The translations under genes and the position numbers were made by a program. DNA of 64,000 nt from the NCBI GenBank assembly GCA_033977485.1, contig CM066994.1, positions 30,739,637 through 30,803,636 on the forward strand, read 5' to 3'. The DNA comes from Hydrangea macrophylla. Its lineage: Eukaryota; Streptophyta; Magnoliopsida; Cornales; Hydrangeaceae. This document shows positions 22,901 to 36,792 of the stretch, piece after piece. The notes under the pieces were generated by a model that was given only the letters and a program-made list of their open reading frames with translations, searched no databases and was not told the origin of the DNA. The first letter of the stretch is position 1. Every line of letters begins with the position of its first letter.

Positions 22901-25900
22901 TGTTAACGATGTTCCAAATAATCTTGCTATCATCCCAATGCCTCCACCGCCTGTCCCTTCGCCCCCCACAGGCTCCCCTTCCGTTGACTTCTCAAAGCAT
23001 GATGGAGACTGTGATCCTTGTTTCCCCACCTACTCCACCCTCTAACCATGTTTGTGGTAACCCTCCAAATGGAGTGGTGCTTTCTATAGCTCTGGACCTA
23101 ACATTTGGTCATTTTCTGTAAGTTTGTCAGCATGCTTGTGTTCCTTATTCTTCCCTGATTAAATGCCGCTATAACTCACCGGAGTCGAGTTCCCCCCAAA
23201 GGAGGAGAGTTGATTGGGATAGAAACAAATATTTCATAATATTTGTTTTTGATCCTGTAAGATATTGTAATTAATGTATTTATTTAGGTTTATCTTTTAA
23301 GGATATTATCTTTTAGGTAGTTTTAAACTAGGCAATCAATATGGGCAAATTATACTTTAGTCCATCAAACTATACACATGTTTTCAATTGGGTCCATAAA
23401 CTATTTTTTTTTTCAATTGGGTCCTTGAACTTCAAAAATTCATTCAATCAGACCCAAATTCTGACAGTTAGCTTAAATTATTAGAAATTGTCACATACGT
23501 TGCGCATAATACTTCTTTCACATATTAGGTTAAGACGAGCACGAGAGATTGTGAATGGCTAAAAAATTATGCGATTTTGGATCTGATCGAATGTGTTTTC
23601 GAATTTGATTGAACGCGATTTCGGATTTGATTGAATGCGATTTTTCGCACTATTCACAATCTCTCGTGTTTTTCTTAACCTAACATGTGACATGTAAGTA
23701 TTACGCGCAACGTAAGTGACAATTTTTAATAATTTAAGCTAACAGTGTCAGAATTTGGGTCTGATTGAGTGAATTTTTGAAGTTCAAGGACCCAATTGGA
23801 AAAAAAAAATAAGTTTATGGACCCAATTGAAAACACGTGTATAATTTAATGGACTAAAGTGTAATTTGCCCGAATAAATATCTCTAGTAGATTTTCTCTA
23901 TTAGGAAGTTTTAGATTTTATGCATTTTTTCTTAGAATAGGAGTCTTCTATTTTCTCTATAAATAAGGTGGCACACTATTGTATTCAATAGTTGATGATG
24001 AAATAAAAATTTGAGTTTTCTCTTTGAGAGCCTAAGGTGTTGGTGGATTCCAAGAGTCTTTGGCTTGGTGGACTACAAGACATTATCTATTCTTCTTAAT
24101 TTTCTATCTTTTTATCAATTTTCTTGACGTGTCGTGTGTCACATGATATGCATGTTTCTAATAGCTTGTGTGTCCTTTTCTCTCTTTTCCCTGATTGACC
24201 TGTGTGCATGTCCATTATGATTAAGGCTCTCCTTTTCTCATGCCTTCATATCTGTTGATGATATGCTCCGCACATTAGGCATGCATCTTTTACCTCATGT
24301 TGTTTCCTTCTAAAACATCATATGATGGATTCCTTGGCACATTTCAGAGTTGCCTAAAGATTGGGAGCATTTAAGCTAGTTTAAACATGTGTTAAAGCAA
24401 TAGTTTGATGCATTACAGTGCATCTCAGGAATGAGCAATGAGAATCAGCTTCCTTTTCATGCTGGGCTTTTCCATGGAACAATCTGTAGGTGTAGTGGCT
24501 CCAATTTTTATGTATCCACCCAAGGCCTCAAGATATATCTGTCACTCTAACAATGGCAAGTTAGCTGGTCAATTACAATTTGTGGCCTGTCATATTTCAA
24601 ATATTTGCCCATTTTCAAAAATTGTCGCTCCTTTATAGAATAGCTAATTGGAGTTCAGAGCATGTAGCCTGGGAAGAGTATTTAGCCATGTTTGGAATCA
24701 CTTCTCAAACGCAGTTTGGGTCCAAACGTGGTTTTGGACCCCAGACGATGTATAAGTTGTGTTTGATAACCCAATTAAAATTTTCAGTGCGTTGTTTTGT
24801 TTTCAGTATTACAATTTCAATCGCTTAAAATTTTCAGTACTTAGAATTCAGCACTTAATTTTCAGTTCAAAATGGAGCCTAAGTCTGGATAAATTTTAAC
24901 AAGCACTTTAGAGCTCAAAAAGCACATTATGGTTGAATAATGTCCAGAGGTATTTCAGCCCAAACTTGATGCAGGCAGATTTGGGTTTAATGAATTTTTC
25001 TTAATCCTATGCTGCCCTTGTGATTAGGGCTTCTGCCTCTGTCTAAAGCAAAAATGACAGCCAATCCAAATAGGGCTGCTGCTTGAGTGAAGATCCCTTT
25101 TTTTCACATTGCCAACTTGACCTTTTAGTATCATGTGGACGTATTGATAGAACATTCAAGCACTATTCTTTTTTCCTGAAACCCAATGTAAATGAGCGTT
25201 CTTATTTAAATTATTACTTGTATTTGAAATTTCAGGAGAAGAATTCTTTGATGCTCAAGAGAATTTTCCGAGAACGGGTAATCGTGATGATGTTGGAAAT
25301 ATCTGCAGTAACAGTGTTTGTTGTGCGGAGGACTCTCCTTGCTCCCCCTCCCCCGGTAGCACCTTTAATTTGTACACAGCAGCTATGGAAGATAGAGAAA
25401 GTACACCGCATACTCCGCACACACCGCCTCCTCCCGATGGGCCCTACAAGAGAAGAAAAATAGTAAAATCCTTTGATAGTGGAGTTGGTATTTATCCTGA
25501 AGAAACATATGGTGAAATTGTTGGTTCGCCATTACATTCTCAGACCTCATACACAGGCGATTGTGCAGATCCAATTGAAGCGACCCAGTACAGTGATGTT
25601 CTGATTTTATTTCGGTTTAATGACCGTGATCTCCCGTTTAAGTTAAAAGAAATAATAATGTCAGACTTGCGATTACTTACCTTATTGGAGTCTGGACTTC
25701 CATCTTGGGTTATCTTTGTTCAGTCGTATCCAGTATTTTGCCATCTGTATCGTCCATGGATGTGCCCTCTGGCAAGAGCTTTGTATGTGATGATATCCGT
25801 GGTCACTGTTCTTATTGGATTTTATGATTTATACAAAAATGTACCAGTTCTCAAGGCGACAGCTTCGCGTCTTTGTGGGCCTCTTTTTGATTGGATAGAA

Positions 25901-28900
25901 ACATGGGAGATGATCTCAAGAATTAAGTATTTAGGGACGATGTTATTTCTGCATAATTTCGAGAAGGCTGTCGAGTGGTTCTTGATGATCACACGCACTA
26001 TTAGGTCATTTCTTTCAATTCTTACGCAGCCAATGGCGGGGCCGCTTGTGGAGTTCTTGAATTTACTGCTTCCTTTTTGGAGCTTATTTGTACAAGTAGT
26101 GGAGAACCTCTGTTCAGTTATTTCGGTTGTGTTTGGGACTTCTTGGAGTATAGTGGAGAACCTAGTAGAGATTGTTGTGGCGCCTATGTTGTTCATCCTC
26201 TCGGTTATATCGAGTATTGGTAGGTCACAGCTTATTTGAGATTTGCACTTCTATGGCCCTGTTTGGAACCACTTCTCATATGCACGGTGGGCCCAATTGT
26301 GCTTTTGGGCACCAAATTGCATATGTTAGCATGTTTGGATAAATTTTAGGGTAAATTGCATAGACACCCCCTCATGTATTCCACTTTTGCACTAACACTC
26401 TCTAAACTAAAAATTCAACAAATTGACCCTTTCAACTATTGTTTTTCTTCTCAAATTGATCCCCTCAAATACTCCCACAAATAGTTGAGGGGGTCGGTTT
26501 GTTGATTTTTTTTAGTTTAGGGGGTATTAGTGAAAAAGTACAATACATGAGGGGGCGTCTAAATAATTTCCTCTATATTTTAAGCACGTTAGAACTCCCA
26601 AAAGCATGTTTTGGCTGAAGCAGGTTTATGGGTGCTTCAGCCCAAATGTGATGCAGGAAGCAGATTTGGGTTTTAGTGAGTTTTCTTAATTCCCTGGTGC
26701 CATTGTGAGTAGGGCTTATGCTTATACCTGAATGCAAAAGCCACAACCAATCTGCATGGGCCCTATGAGTTTTTTGTAGATGGTAGTTGTACAATTCTTG
26801 AAATTGGTTATTAACAGTAGTTACATGTTGTGTACTGCAGCAATGTTGGTTATCTACCCTATTTTCTGGATTCTCTGGGAAATATTCTATACTCCGGTTC
26901 GACTGGTCCTAGGATTATTCAATTTCATGTCCTTCATCTGTGCATTCGTATATGATTTGGTTGGAGAATTATGGCTCTCTGTAAGTAGCATAGTCCAGTT
27001 CACTTCAAATGCCGAGGCAACAGTGAGCGCATATGAGGTTTCCATGTGGCGTTCACTATGGAATGACCTATTCTCTCAGGTGGATAACTTTTTGAATATT
27101 GCAACAAGTTTTAGATGGTGAAATAAATGTTTTTATGCTCACTACATTTTCTTTCTAAAGGTTTTTCGTGCGGTCCGGAGCATTTTGAATGGATTTGTTG
27201 CGTTCTTCACAGCCTGCAATAGGCATCGCCTCAGGTATGGCTTTTCTTTTTTCATTTTGACTTGCATTTTACTGTTTTAGTTTCTCATATGGTTGACTGT
27301 CTGTGGATCCTTTTGGAAACCGCATTGGAGAACCAATTGCGATTGTCGCCGGTGCAATTGCAAAATTTTACGCTTGCAATTGCAAGATATCCGTGGCTGG
27401 GTTTCTCAAATGGCCATTCTCCTGTTTTGCTGCTTTCATGATATTGCTTCCTGCATGGGAATATTTATAATTATCTTGAAGGCCTTCTCATTTCTCCCAC
27501 CTAATTACTAAGACGATGAATTTGCATTGCGAAGGTGTGTGGGAATTGACACGTAGGAATAATCAGTGAGTTGTGGTCTTTTTGTTGATTTCAGTTTTTA
27601 CTTACTTTTAGTTCTATCAATATTTCTATTTTTAACGAGGGACATTCCGTTTATAAATCAGCTTTTTGACTGTTATTTCTTAATATTATTCTTGTTGTTT
27701 CTTGACTATTTTATGGATTTAAGTTGGACAGAGAATCAAAACCTGTGTGGTTTAACCATGACTGTTTTTTAAGGATATATCAAAGCAAACATATCTCATT
27801 AAGAAATTAGTGAAATAATGATAAATAAATAATGGAGGGGGGGAAAGGCATTTTTTGTACTATGTGTCCATCTTTCCTTTTTGGGATGTCCCAAAATTGT
27901 TGTCCACTTTCCAAAATTAGTATGCAAATTTTACATAGTTTCCCAAGCTACCCTTCCTTGCAATCAATACCAAAACAATACAAAAAAAGAAAGTGCAATG
28001 ATTATGGGCAATTGTGGAAAGTAGGTGTAGATTCTTTTTGTCCCCTTAAATTGTTGGATTCCCCAAGATGGACACATAAAATGGTACGGAGGGAGTACCT
28101 TTATGCATTTATGTGGTGCTTGAAATGGAGGAGATTTCAAGTAGAATTCTGGGGACGTGATGCGACCTTTGAACTTGTTCGGTTTCGTATGAAAGATGCC
28201 AACAATTAAACAGGTAAAAGCAGGAAGAAAATGGGCACATGTCGGGAGTTGGTACTAAGCTTGTCCTGGTTTGGTTACAAATTTTATCAATACCTATGGA
28301 CAGAAGTGTTATATGGTATATATATATTTTGCTGATTACAATTTTACTTGATGTGGTCATAGTTGTTGTAAAAGCAGAACTAAAACTTGGAGAGACGTTT
28401 CTGTTAAGGATATAGCTATTGCTAGAGAGAAGGGTATACCTCTGTATGGATTGAACTAATTCTATGTTTGGTCAGAGGGATGGGGAAGTGGAAGGAATAA
28501 AAAGGAGGGACGAAACAGGTATCTCTAGGGGAAAGAATGAGGTCTTCTCTCCTTTGTTTAGTTGAATAAGAAGGAAAGGATGGAATGAAGTATAGAATAT
28601 TGTGCACTTTACTATTATACCCTTCCGCAATGAAATGATGATTTTTTTTCGAGGATAAGAGAATCATAAAGGAGGGAATCCTCTTCCCTCTACAAATCCT
28701 TCCCTTTTTGAAGGGATGAAAATGGTGGAATGAGAGATCTCTCTTTCCACCTCCCTTCCCTTCCCTCCCTCGTCCACTCTACCAAATATTGAAAGTTTTC
28801 TGCTCTTACCCCACAATATCCGCCCGCTCTCCTTTCCTTCATTCCAAACATAGCGTAAGAGCTTAGGGTGAAGTGGTAGAAGTGATTTAGAAAGATTCTT

Positions 28901-31900
28901 ATATATAGATGGTGATCAGTACTGACACCTCAGTCACAGAGCCACCCAGTCTTTGCCTCTCTCTCTCTCTCTCTCTCTCATGAACAAGTTAAATTGGTGA
29001 GATACAATGTGATATTCAAGGTAGGAAGAGTACAAAATCCATATGAATTTTCGAGTAGTCAGGCTAACAGAACAGGAATTACTCGAGTGGGATGTATCTA
29101 GAGCCATTTTCTTCGCACTTGATTGATTACCAAAAGGAATGGTTTTTAAAGAAATTAAAGTTCTTACATTGAGGCTGCGTGGGAGTTTTAGGGGGTGCGG
29201 AAATGAGGCTGTTACCCAGTAAGAGCACCTCCTCCAAAAATGTGATGGTGGATTCATATAGTACAATTCATTGGGTGTTCTGTTTCCCCATGCAGTTGCA
29301 CGGTTCTTTTCAGGCTCCACATGACCCACACAGTTGAGATGTGGTTGGGTTAATGAAGCATGGATACGGTCACGTCAACTTGGCAAACCCTAGAACAAAA
29401 TTCACGACACCGCAGCAGAAGACACACTACCCTTCTTAGAAATGTCTGTGCTTCCTAGGTTATACAATCACACAGAAGGAGGTTATACAATCAAGGTTAT
29501 ACAATCACACAGAAGGAGGTTATACAATCACACAGAGGTTATACAATCACACAGAAGGAGGTTATACAATCACACAGAACAAGGTTATACAATCACACAG
29601 AAGGAGGTTATACAATCACACAGAAGGATATACAATCACACAGAAGGAATACTAGAAGGAATACTAATTCACGTTTATTTCATAAAACCTTTCAGACCTC
29701 TCCAACCTCTGCTTCCATTGAATGGCATACATTCCCTTTTATAGAACATAAGGGAGAACCATCAGGGGAAAAGCAGATCACGTGAAAGTAAACTAACGGA
29801 CAAACCATACTATTGCACACTGTATTCTTAATCCGTGTCACTTTCAGAAGAGTTTGGGTCTTCTTGGTAGTCCCAAATGTTTTGTCTGCGTCTGATGGGA
29901 TAAAGTAGCAAGTGTACCCTGTACATTGGATGATCTGGATGTGACGTATCCCAACCATACTGGTCATGAAAATCTGCTAGAATGCTGCGAAATAATTGAC
30001 AGTAATCCAAGGGATATAATCCAATGTTATGCCATGTAGAAGTTTCTTTGTGTAACAGTTCTTGTGGGACACTTGTTGGTTCAACCTGGTTTACAAGGCA
30101 AAGTTGGGTTTGCAACCAATGGAATGTGGAGTCATTGTCAAAAGCAAGGGGATCTTGGACTCCTGTAAGTATACCAGTGGTGGGGATTCTGTGAATGGTG
30201 GTCTCTCCTTGTGGGGATGTTTCCAAGTGTTCTCTGAAGGAGAAAAGGATAATGCAGTGTTTCCACGAATTTTGCCTTAAGAGGTTTTGCCAATATGGGA
30301 AATCTCCAAACAACAGGAACCATTTTGCCAAGCGAAATGACTGTTGTGTGACTTCTGGGTAAAGCATTTGGGTTTGGGCAAAATATCGCAGCAAAAGACA
30401 TTTGTTGAAAGCAATACCAATGGTATAAAGATTTGCGGAATACCATAGAAGTAAATAAGCCTCAAGTGGAAAACTGTGCTGGAAAACATGGTTGAAATGT
30501 AGCAAGGTTAAGAAAGGATAAACAGGATGAAACGGGAGTGCAAGCAAAGGTCCAGCATCAAGACCGAATCTAGAGACATAAAGTTTGAGGAAAGAGTGAA
30601 GGCTTTCAGTGCTGCGGGAAATGAGAGTGGCTTCTAACAGAGAATGTTGGATATGGATAGGCATGGCAAGGATAGAGGTCTCCAAATTATCTTGTTCTAA
30701 AAGAGTGGCAGGTGGAGTGGATGATTCACCATGTTCAAATACTCCAACAAATGGAATGGCAATGGAGTTTATCTCCTTTTTGAGTCTGGAGAGGAAGTCT
30801 GAAAGGACATTATTTTTTCCTTTTATGTGAACAGCATCGAAACTCCATTGGGAAAACCAGTTTGCCCATCGAAGTAACTGCGTGGGAGGTAGGGCCTTTT
30901 GCTTGAATTTGAGCATTTGGGGAAAACTCATGAGGTCAGTCTCAATGAGAAAATGATGGCCAAAGGTGGAATTTGAATTTGTCAATTGCCTTCATGATGG
31001 CTCGAATTTCTTTGTACGTGGAATGATAATGCAATTCTGCAGGGGTAAAGGCTCCACTTTTATAGCCACAAATGCTTCGCGATCCATCCGGTTCTAGCTG
31101 TAATAAAACTGCTCCCCAATACATGTCTGAAGCATCTGTTTGGAGAATCCGTTTTCCATTGGAAGGGATTTTCAACGGGGGAAGGGTATGAGCTGCTTCT
31201 TTAAGTGCTTTAATTGCCTTCGTGGACTGGGATGACCAAGGGGGAGGATTCTTTTTGAGGAGCAGGGAGAGGGTTTGTCTATGTCTGGCAAGGTGTGGAA
31301 TGAAATCTGCCATGTAGTTCACAATGCCTAGGAATTGTTGGACTTGGTGTGATGAGAGATTGGAATCGGGAAAATGTTCCAGCTGAGTGGCAATGTGAGG
31401 TTGCAAAGTGTACTTCCCGTTTGAAATATTGAGACCCAAAAAATCAACTGAGGATGTTCCAATCACCATCTTCTTCTGAGACAACATGATACCATATTTG
31501 CGAACCAGAGAATGAAATTTATGCAGGAGTTGAGCATGAGAATCTGGATTTGGGGAAAAAAGAAGTATGTCATCAATATAGATCAAGGAAGAGGTAAGGA
31601 TAGGCTCAAAAATTCGAATCATGGCTTTTTGGAATAGGGAAGGGGCTGTTTTAAGACCAAAAGGCATGACTGTCCAATGAAAGTGGTGGTCTGGGAGGCA
31701 GAACCCTGTTTTGGGTCGTTCTTCTGGGTGAATTCCAAGTTGCCAAAATCCTGCTTTGAGGTCAAATTTCGAAAATATTTGGGCTTGAGTTAATTGGGCA
31801 AGGAGGTTATGTCTCCGTGGGAGGGGGAACTTGTCATCATGGAGAAAGTGATTGAGTGGTTGGTAATTTATGACAAGGCGAAGTTTTCCTCGGACTTGTT

Positions 31901-34900
31901 CTGCCCTTTTGTTGACATAGAAAGCTTCACAGGCCCATTGGGATGTGGTGTTTTCGATGAGACCTTCTTTTTGCAGTTGAGCAACTTCTGCGAGAGCAAG
32001 TTGGTAATGTTCTGGATTCATTCCCTGGTGAGTGGCTTTGGTAGGATTGATATCTTCATTCTTTTTGAACGGAAGGGATATGAAGAAATCTGGGTTATTC
32101 CACAAAGGGTGAGGGCATTTGGTGAGAAATTCAGAATGGGTTTCGGCACAAGAGTGAGTAATAATTTCTTGCTGGATTGGTAGAAAAGCTTCAAGGGTAA
32201 AGAGGTTAGGCTGAGAGGTCCATGGTAGGAAGAAGTTCTTGTATCGGAGCCCTTTTGGTACCCATGTTACTTTTGTGAGAGACTGGAGTATGTCAAAACC
32301 AATTAGGAGGTCTTTACCAGGAAGATCTGACCCATAAACACAATGTTTAATAGAGTATCCTGGAAATAAGTGAATAATAATTGGTTTACTGATGAGGGTG
32401 ATCACAAAATTTTCGCCATTTGCAGCCTTGAACGGTTTAAAACATGTCTGCCAATGAGATCTAGGAAGAATTGATGGATTGATGATAGAGGCTACTGCTC
32501 CAGTATCAAAGAAGGCTATGACAGAGATGGGTTTGTCATATTTGGTAGGAACAAGAGTGACTCTGGCAAGAGGCTGAACAAGAGTGATAGTGTCTGGGGA
32601 GATATAGTGGATATCATGGTAAGCATCAGTATCAAAGAGATCAATGCTTTCATCTGGACTGTCCTCATCATAGTTAGAAAGATGAACTGGGAGAGCAAGA
32701 GCCAGTATGGTTTCATCATGTGGCTCATCGTCCATGGAGAATATAGATTCAATATCTGCATCAATTTCCCCGGGGGCGAGCTGGGCGAGTGCTTGGATCA
32801 TATTGGACTTTTGGGGTCCCTTTTGAGGGCACTGTTTTGCATAATGTCCCGTTTTTCTGCAGATGAAACAGCGATCAGACTTTCTTTGACCTCGAAAAGA
32901 TTTTTTCCGGAAATATCTCCATTTCTTCTTCTTAGGAATGGAAGAAAATGGTTCTGGAGCATGTTTCTGAAAGTGTTTGGATTTTTTAGGGGAGACGTGG
33001 CAATTGCAGTTTTTCTCTTTGCACTTGATAAAAAGATCAGGCCGTGCACAAGAGTTTCCAAGCATCTTCCCTTGATCATGAAACGTCTTAAAGAATTTTT
33101 GTTGGTTGCAGAGTTTGTCAAGGGCAAGAAGAACATGCTGATACATTTCTCCTAATGATGCTTGTGCAATTTGTTTGCCTTTGGTTTGGAGAAGGCGAGA
33201 GGTTTCTGTGCCAAGTGGTTCTGGTAGAGAAGTGAGGAAAGCTTGCTTTAGATTGACATCATCAATTCCTCCTAGAAAGTAGAATAATTTTGTCATCTTG
33301 TCATAATGTTTTTCCAAATCACTTCTTTTGAAGGAACAACACTTCATGCGAAGATAATCCTCACGAGCTTGATCTTTGTGGATATCAGGAATTCCAAGAA
33401 ACTCAGTATGGATGATATTGAGAAAATTGTCAATGGATGGCATTTGGACAAGCTGAAGTTGCCTGTATTCTCCAAGACTGATGTACCATTGGCGTAGACG
33501 ACCATGAACTCTTGACAGACATTTGGTGATTACTGATCGTGTTGTAGCCCCTGGTTGTAAAAGTTCAGCAGTGCACCAGGCATGGAGTTCGTAAATTTTG
33601 TCTAGCCATTTGGAAGGAGGAATATTATCAAATGAGAAGCCCAGGTTTTGAGAATTGGAGAATGGTGAATCAGTTGGCTGATTTGGAACTGTTGGCTCAG
33701 GGCCAAGCGGAGAGTCTTCATCAATGACCTCTTCAACTTTTGGGGATCCAGGATTTACCATATGAACTTCTGTCTGAACATCTTTCTGAAGGTCGGAAAT
33801 GTAATGCTGAAGCATGTCTTGTTCTGCGGCGGATAAGGACCAAGTATCCTCATCATCAAGAGGTTCATTAGAAGAGCAAGCACCTTGGTCAAAAAATGGG
33901 TCATCACAAGAGGCAGGGCTAGAAGGAATGTTTGTGGCCATGGTTTGAAGTATAGTGGTGAGCGGATTAGGGAGATTCACGGGTTTTTCAATGATCATGG
34001 TAGTAGCTGGAATAGTGGGTAGAGAGGAGGAGGCTTGGTGAAATAAGGGTGGTGTTGGCGGTTTTCTTTTTGGTCGCACTGTCTTGGGTTCCCTTGGAAG
34101 GAAGGCTGCTGTATTGAACATTCCACCGGTTGTGGAGGAGGAAGGAGAGAAGGGTAAGGGTTGCTGCTGATGTGGCATGGGAGGAGAATAGGGATATCCA
34201 GGAATGGAGAGTTGAGGATCAAAGGAGTAGGGATAATGGTCCTTGTATGAAGAATAAGGCTGGTTTTGGGATTGCAAGGACAGTAGCTGAGTTTTCAGGT
34301 GTCGCATCTCAGCTTCTTTTAGTGCAAAGGCCGAAGAGTAAATATTGGTTGACTGTGCCATGTGTAAGAGTTCCTGATGGAGGCCTTGTATTTTTTGTTG
34401 GAGATCACTGATCAGGCTTTCTAGTGAAGTCATCTTTTGGTCCAGAGTGGCTTGAGTTTGGACAATTTGTTGAAGACAGCGGTTTTGTACAAGAGCATTG
34501 GCAGATTGCCAATTGAGGGTTGCTTCAGCGGCTGAAATTGTCTTTTTGGTACCATCTGGGTTGATGATAGTGGGAGGAGCTATTTTGTGTTCATGCCTGA
34601 TTTGATCATCAGGGGTTGTGAACTGAAGAGGAGGAAAATCTTCTTCAAAGGTTGTGGATGAGGAGGAGAACATATAACAAGGAATGGGAGAAGGAGGAAT
34701 TGGAGGTATACTGGAGAAAGGTGAAGATGGTTTGCATGGGGAAAGAGTTTTGATCTTAGGCTGGGTAGGCTTTTTTGGCTTATCTGAGTAAAGCACATAA
34801 AAATCAAACTTCCCAGAAGGTTCTCCAAGTAATCCGACACTGGAATCTCCAGATTCATATCTCATTTTGAGATTCTGTTGGGAAGATTTCTTCCTTGATT

Positions 34901-36760
34901 TTTGGTGGTTATCATCCTCATAGAGTTGATCAAAATAACAATCATCACAATCACAATAGTCAAAAAATTTGTGTCCTGTGACCGGATTTTGGAAATGGAA
35001 GACTGGTTGTCCGGAGGCATCAAATGAATGAATAGGGATCTTTCCAGTTCCTGTATTAGATAGATCTACTGGCTGAATCATGTTGACTGGAGTAGTGAAG
35101 ATATCTGGATCATCTGTTCTTGGTTTGGCAAACGAGATCTCAACAGTGCCATCTTGTTGTGTAGTGAAAGTGGGATCTGTGAGTTGCACCGGTTGAGACG
35201 GTCGTTGGTGCTGTTCATAAGAAGTTACCCAAGAAGTAGGTAACAACTTAATCAGTTCATCATGTGGGATTTGCCTGGGGATGTGAACACATGAGGCTTG
35301 TGTGGCAGAGTCAATGCTGACAAATAGGGCCTCATCACAAGTGGATGGTTGATTTATGTCAAAAGCATGATTCTGTAGCCTGTATGCCATTTGATAATGC
35401 AGGGTGGCAGCATAAGTGTCACTGACAGAAGAAGCTCCACTAATTTGGAGTTGTACCTTCAAGGCTGAAAGAAGGTAAGGATCTTGCAAAGGCATATTGA
35501 AATTGGGGAAGAACGTCAAGATGACCGTTCCTGAATTTAGTGTTGCGAGTTGGGTATTGCATTATTGTAACTTGTCTGTCAATCGCATTCTGGGATTATT
35601 TTATATCTTTTTTATTCGATTTTTGTAAGCAAAAGGAGCTATTTGTAGTCTCAGGGTAGCTGTTTTCTTTTCCAACTGTTGTGTCATGAAAAGCTCGGGT
35701 AGCCATTTGTAGACTTATTTACCACGGTTGGTCTCTTTTGCTAACGTAAAAGCTCGGGTTGACTCTTGACAAGCGTAGGAATTCAGCCTATTCAGGCTCG
35801 GGTATGATGACAGCCACCTATTTTATTGTCCTATTCAGGTGTGAATCTAGGAATTTGGAGTTGGGGGGCTTGGTAGGGTGAAAGGGGTAGCGAGTTTACG
35901 AGGGTTCGGAGGCAACACCCCTGAGGCAAGTTTTTTTTGGGCCTATTCATCATACTTTTTGGACGGATGAAGTAATTATAAAAGTTAATACTGATTTGCA
36001 CCAAATGTACAATAAAATGTCACATTGTTGCTACAAATTGAGACCAAGAAGTTGAATGTTTCATACTTGGGAGGGGGGTTTAAGTGTAAACTATAAAGTA
36101 GAGAATTTTTTAGTTTGGGAGGGTGGCTTAAGTGTGAAAATGTACTTTTTTTAGAGTAGATATGGTACTTTTAAAAAATTAAGGGGGGGCTTGAGTAGTG
36201 GTGGCAAATGGGCGGGTTTGGTTGGTTTTGGGTAGGTCGATTGCGGGTCGGGTACGAAATGGGACGTTGGCCTATATTTGACCCATTTTGTCGGGTCAAA
36301 TTTGGGTGGGTCTAATCCGGGTCAGATCAAACCCAACGACCCGTTCCTTTTCTTTCTTTCTTTCTTTCTTTTTTTTTTTTAATAATAAAATCAACTAACT
36401 AATTAGGAAAAATAAGAAATTATGGCTAAATTAAGCTAACCTGATCCCTAACTTAATCACCAAAGACAAATTGACACGGATTAAAAATGAAAACTATGGC
36501 ATCAAGAATCTAATCACCAAACAAAGACAGAGCATCAGAATCAAATTGACAATGACAATTTATGGTAAACAGATGCATTCGTAATCACCAAAACAATTGA
36601 CAATGAAAAATTATGGCATCAGAATCGAATGCATGTTCATAGAAAACGTTCACCCAAACAAATTATATATTTATATATACACACATGCCAGTAAAACAGA
36701 GCATCAGATCTCGAGGTTCAAACTCGATTTCAAGTCAAACAGAGCTCATTTCAGGACTAC

Positions 36761-36792
<32 letters not shown>

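Larger units (their letters stand above)
15912..24141 (+). mobile_element. Non-autonomous LTR retrotransposon, CATGA TSD, with nested insertions
   Basis: The 5' LTR is 15912-16233 (TGATAGGGATAT to GTGTCCTGCGTCA) and the 3' LTR is 23211-24141 (TGATTGGGATAG to GTGTCGTGTGTCA). A TTGGTATCAAAGCG primer site follows the 5' LTR and AAAGGAGGAGAGT precedes the 3' LTR. CATGA at 15907-15911 and 24142-24146 is a perfect 5-bp target duplication. After subtracting the copia element inside, the internal region is about 1.7 kb with no protein domain, so the element depended on enzymes supplied in trans. The 3' LTR is expanded by a 529-bp MITE. It lies in intron 4 in the same orientation as the host gene. Confidence 0.9.

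Noticed and set aside
32607..33155. Plus-strand frames across the pararetrovirus interval
   Set aside because: They are shadows of the minus-strand polyprotein and contain no domain.
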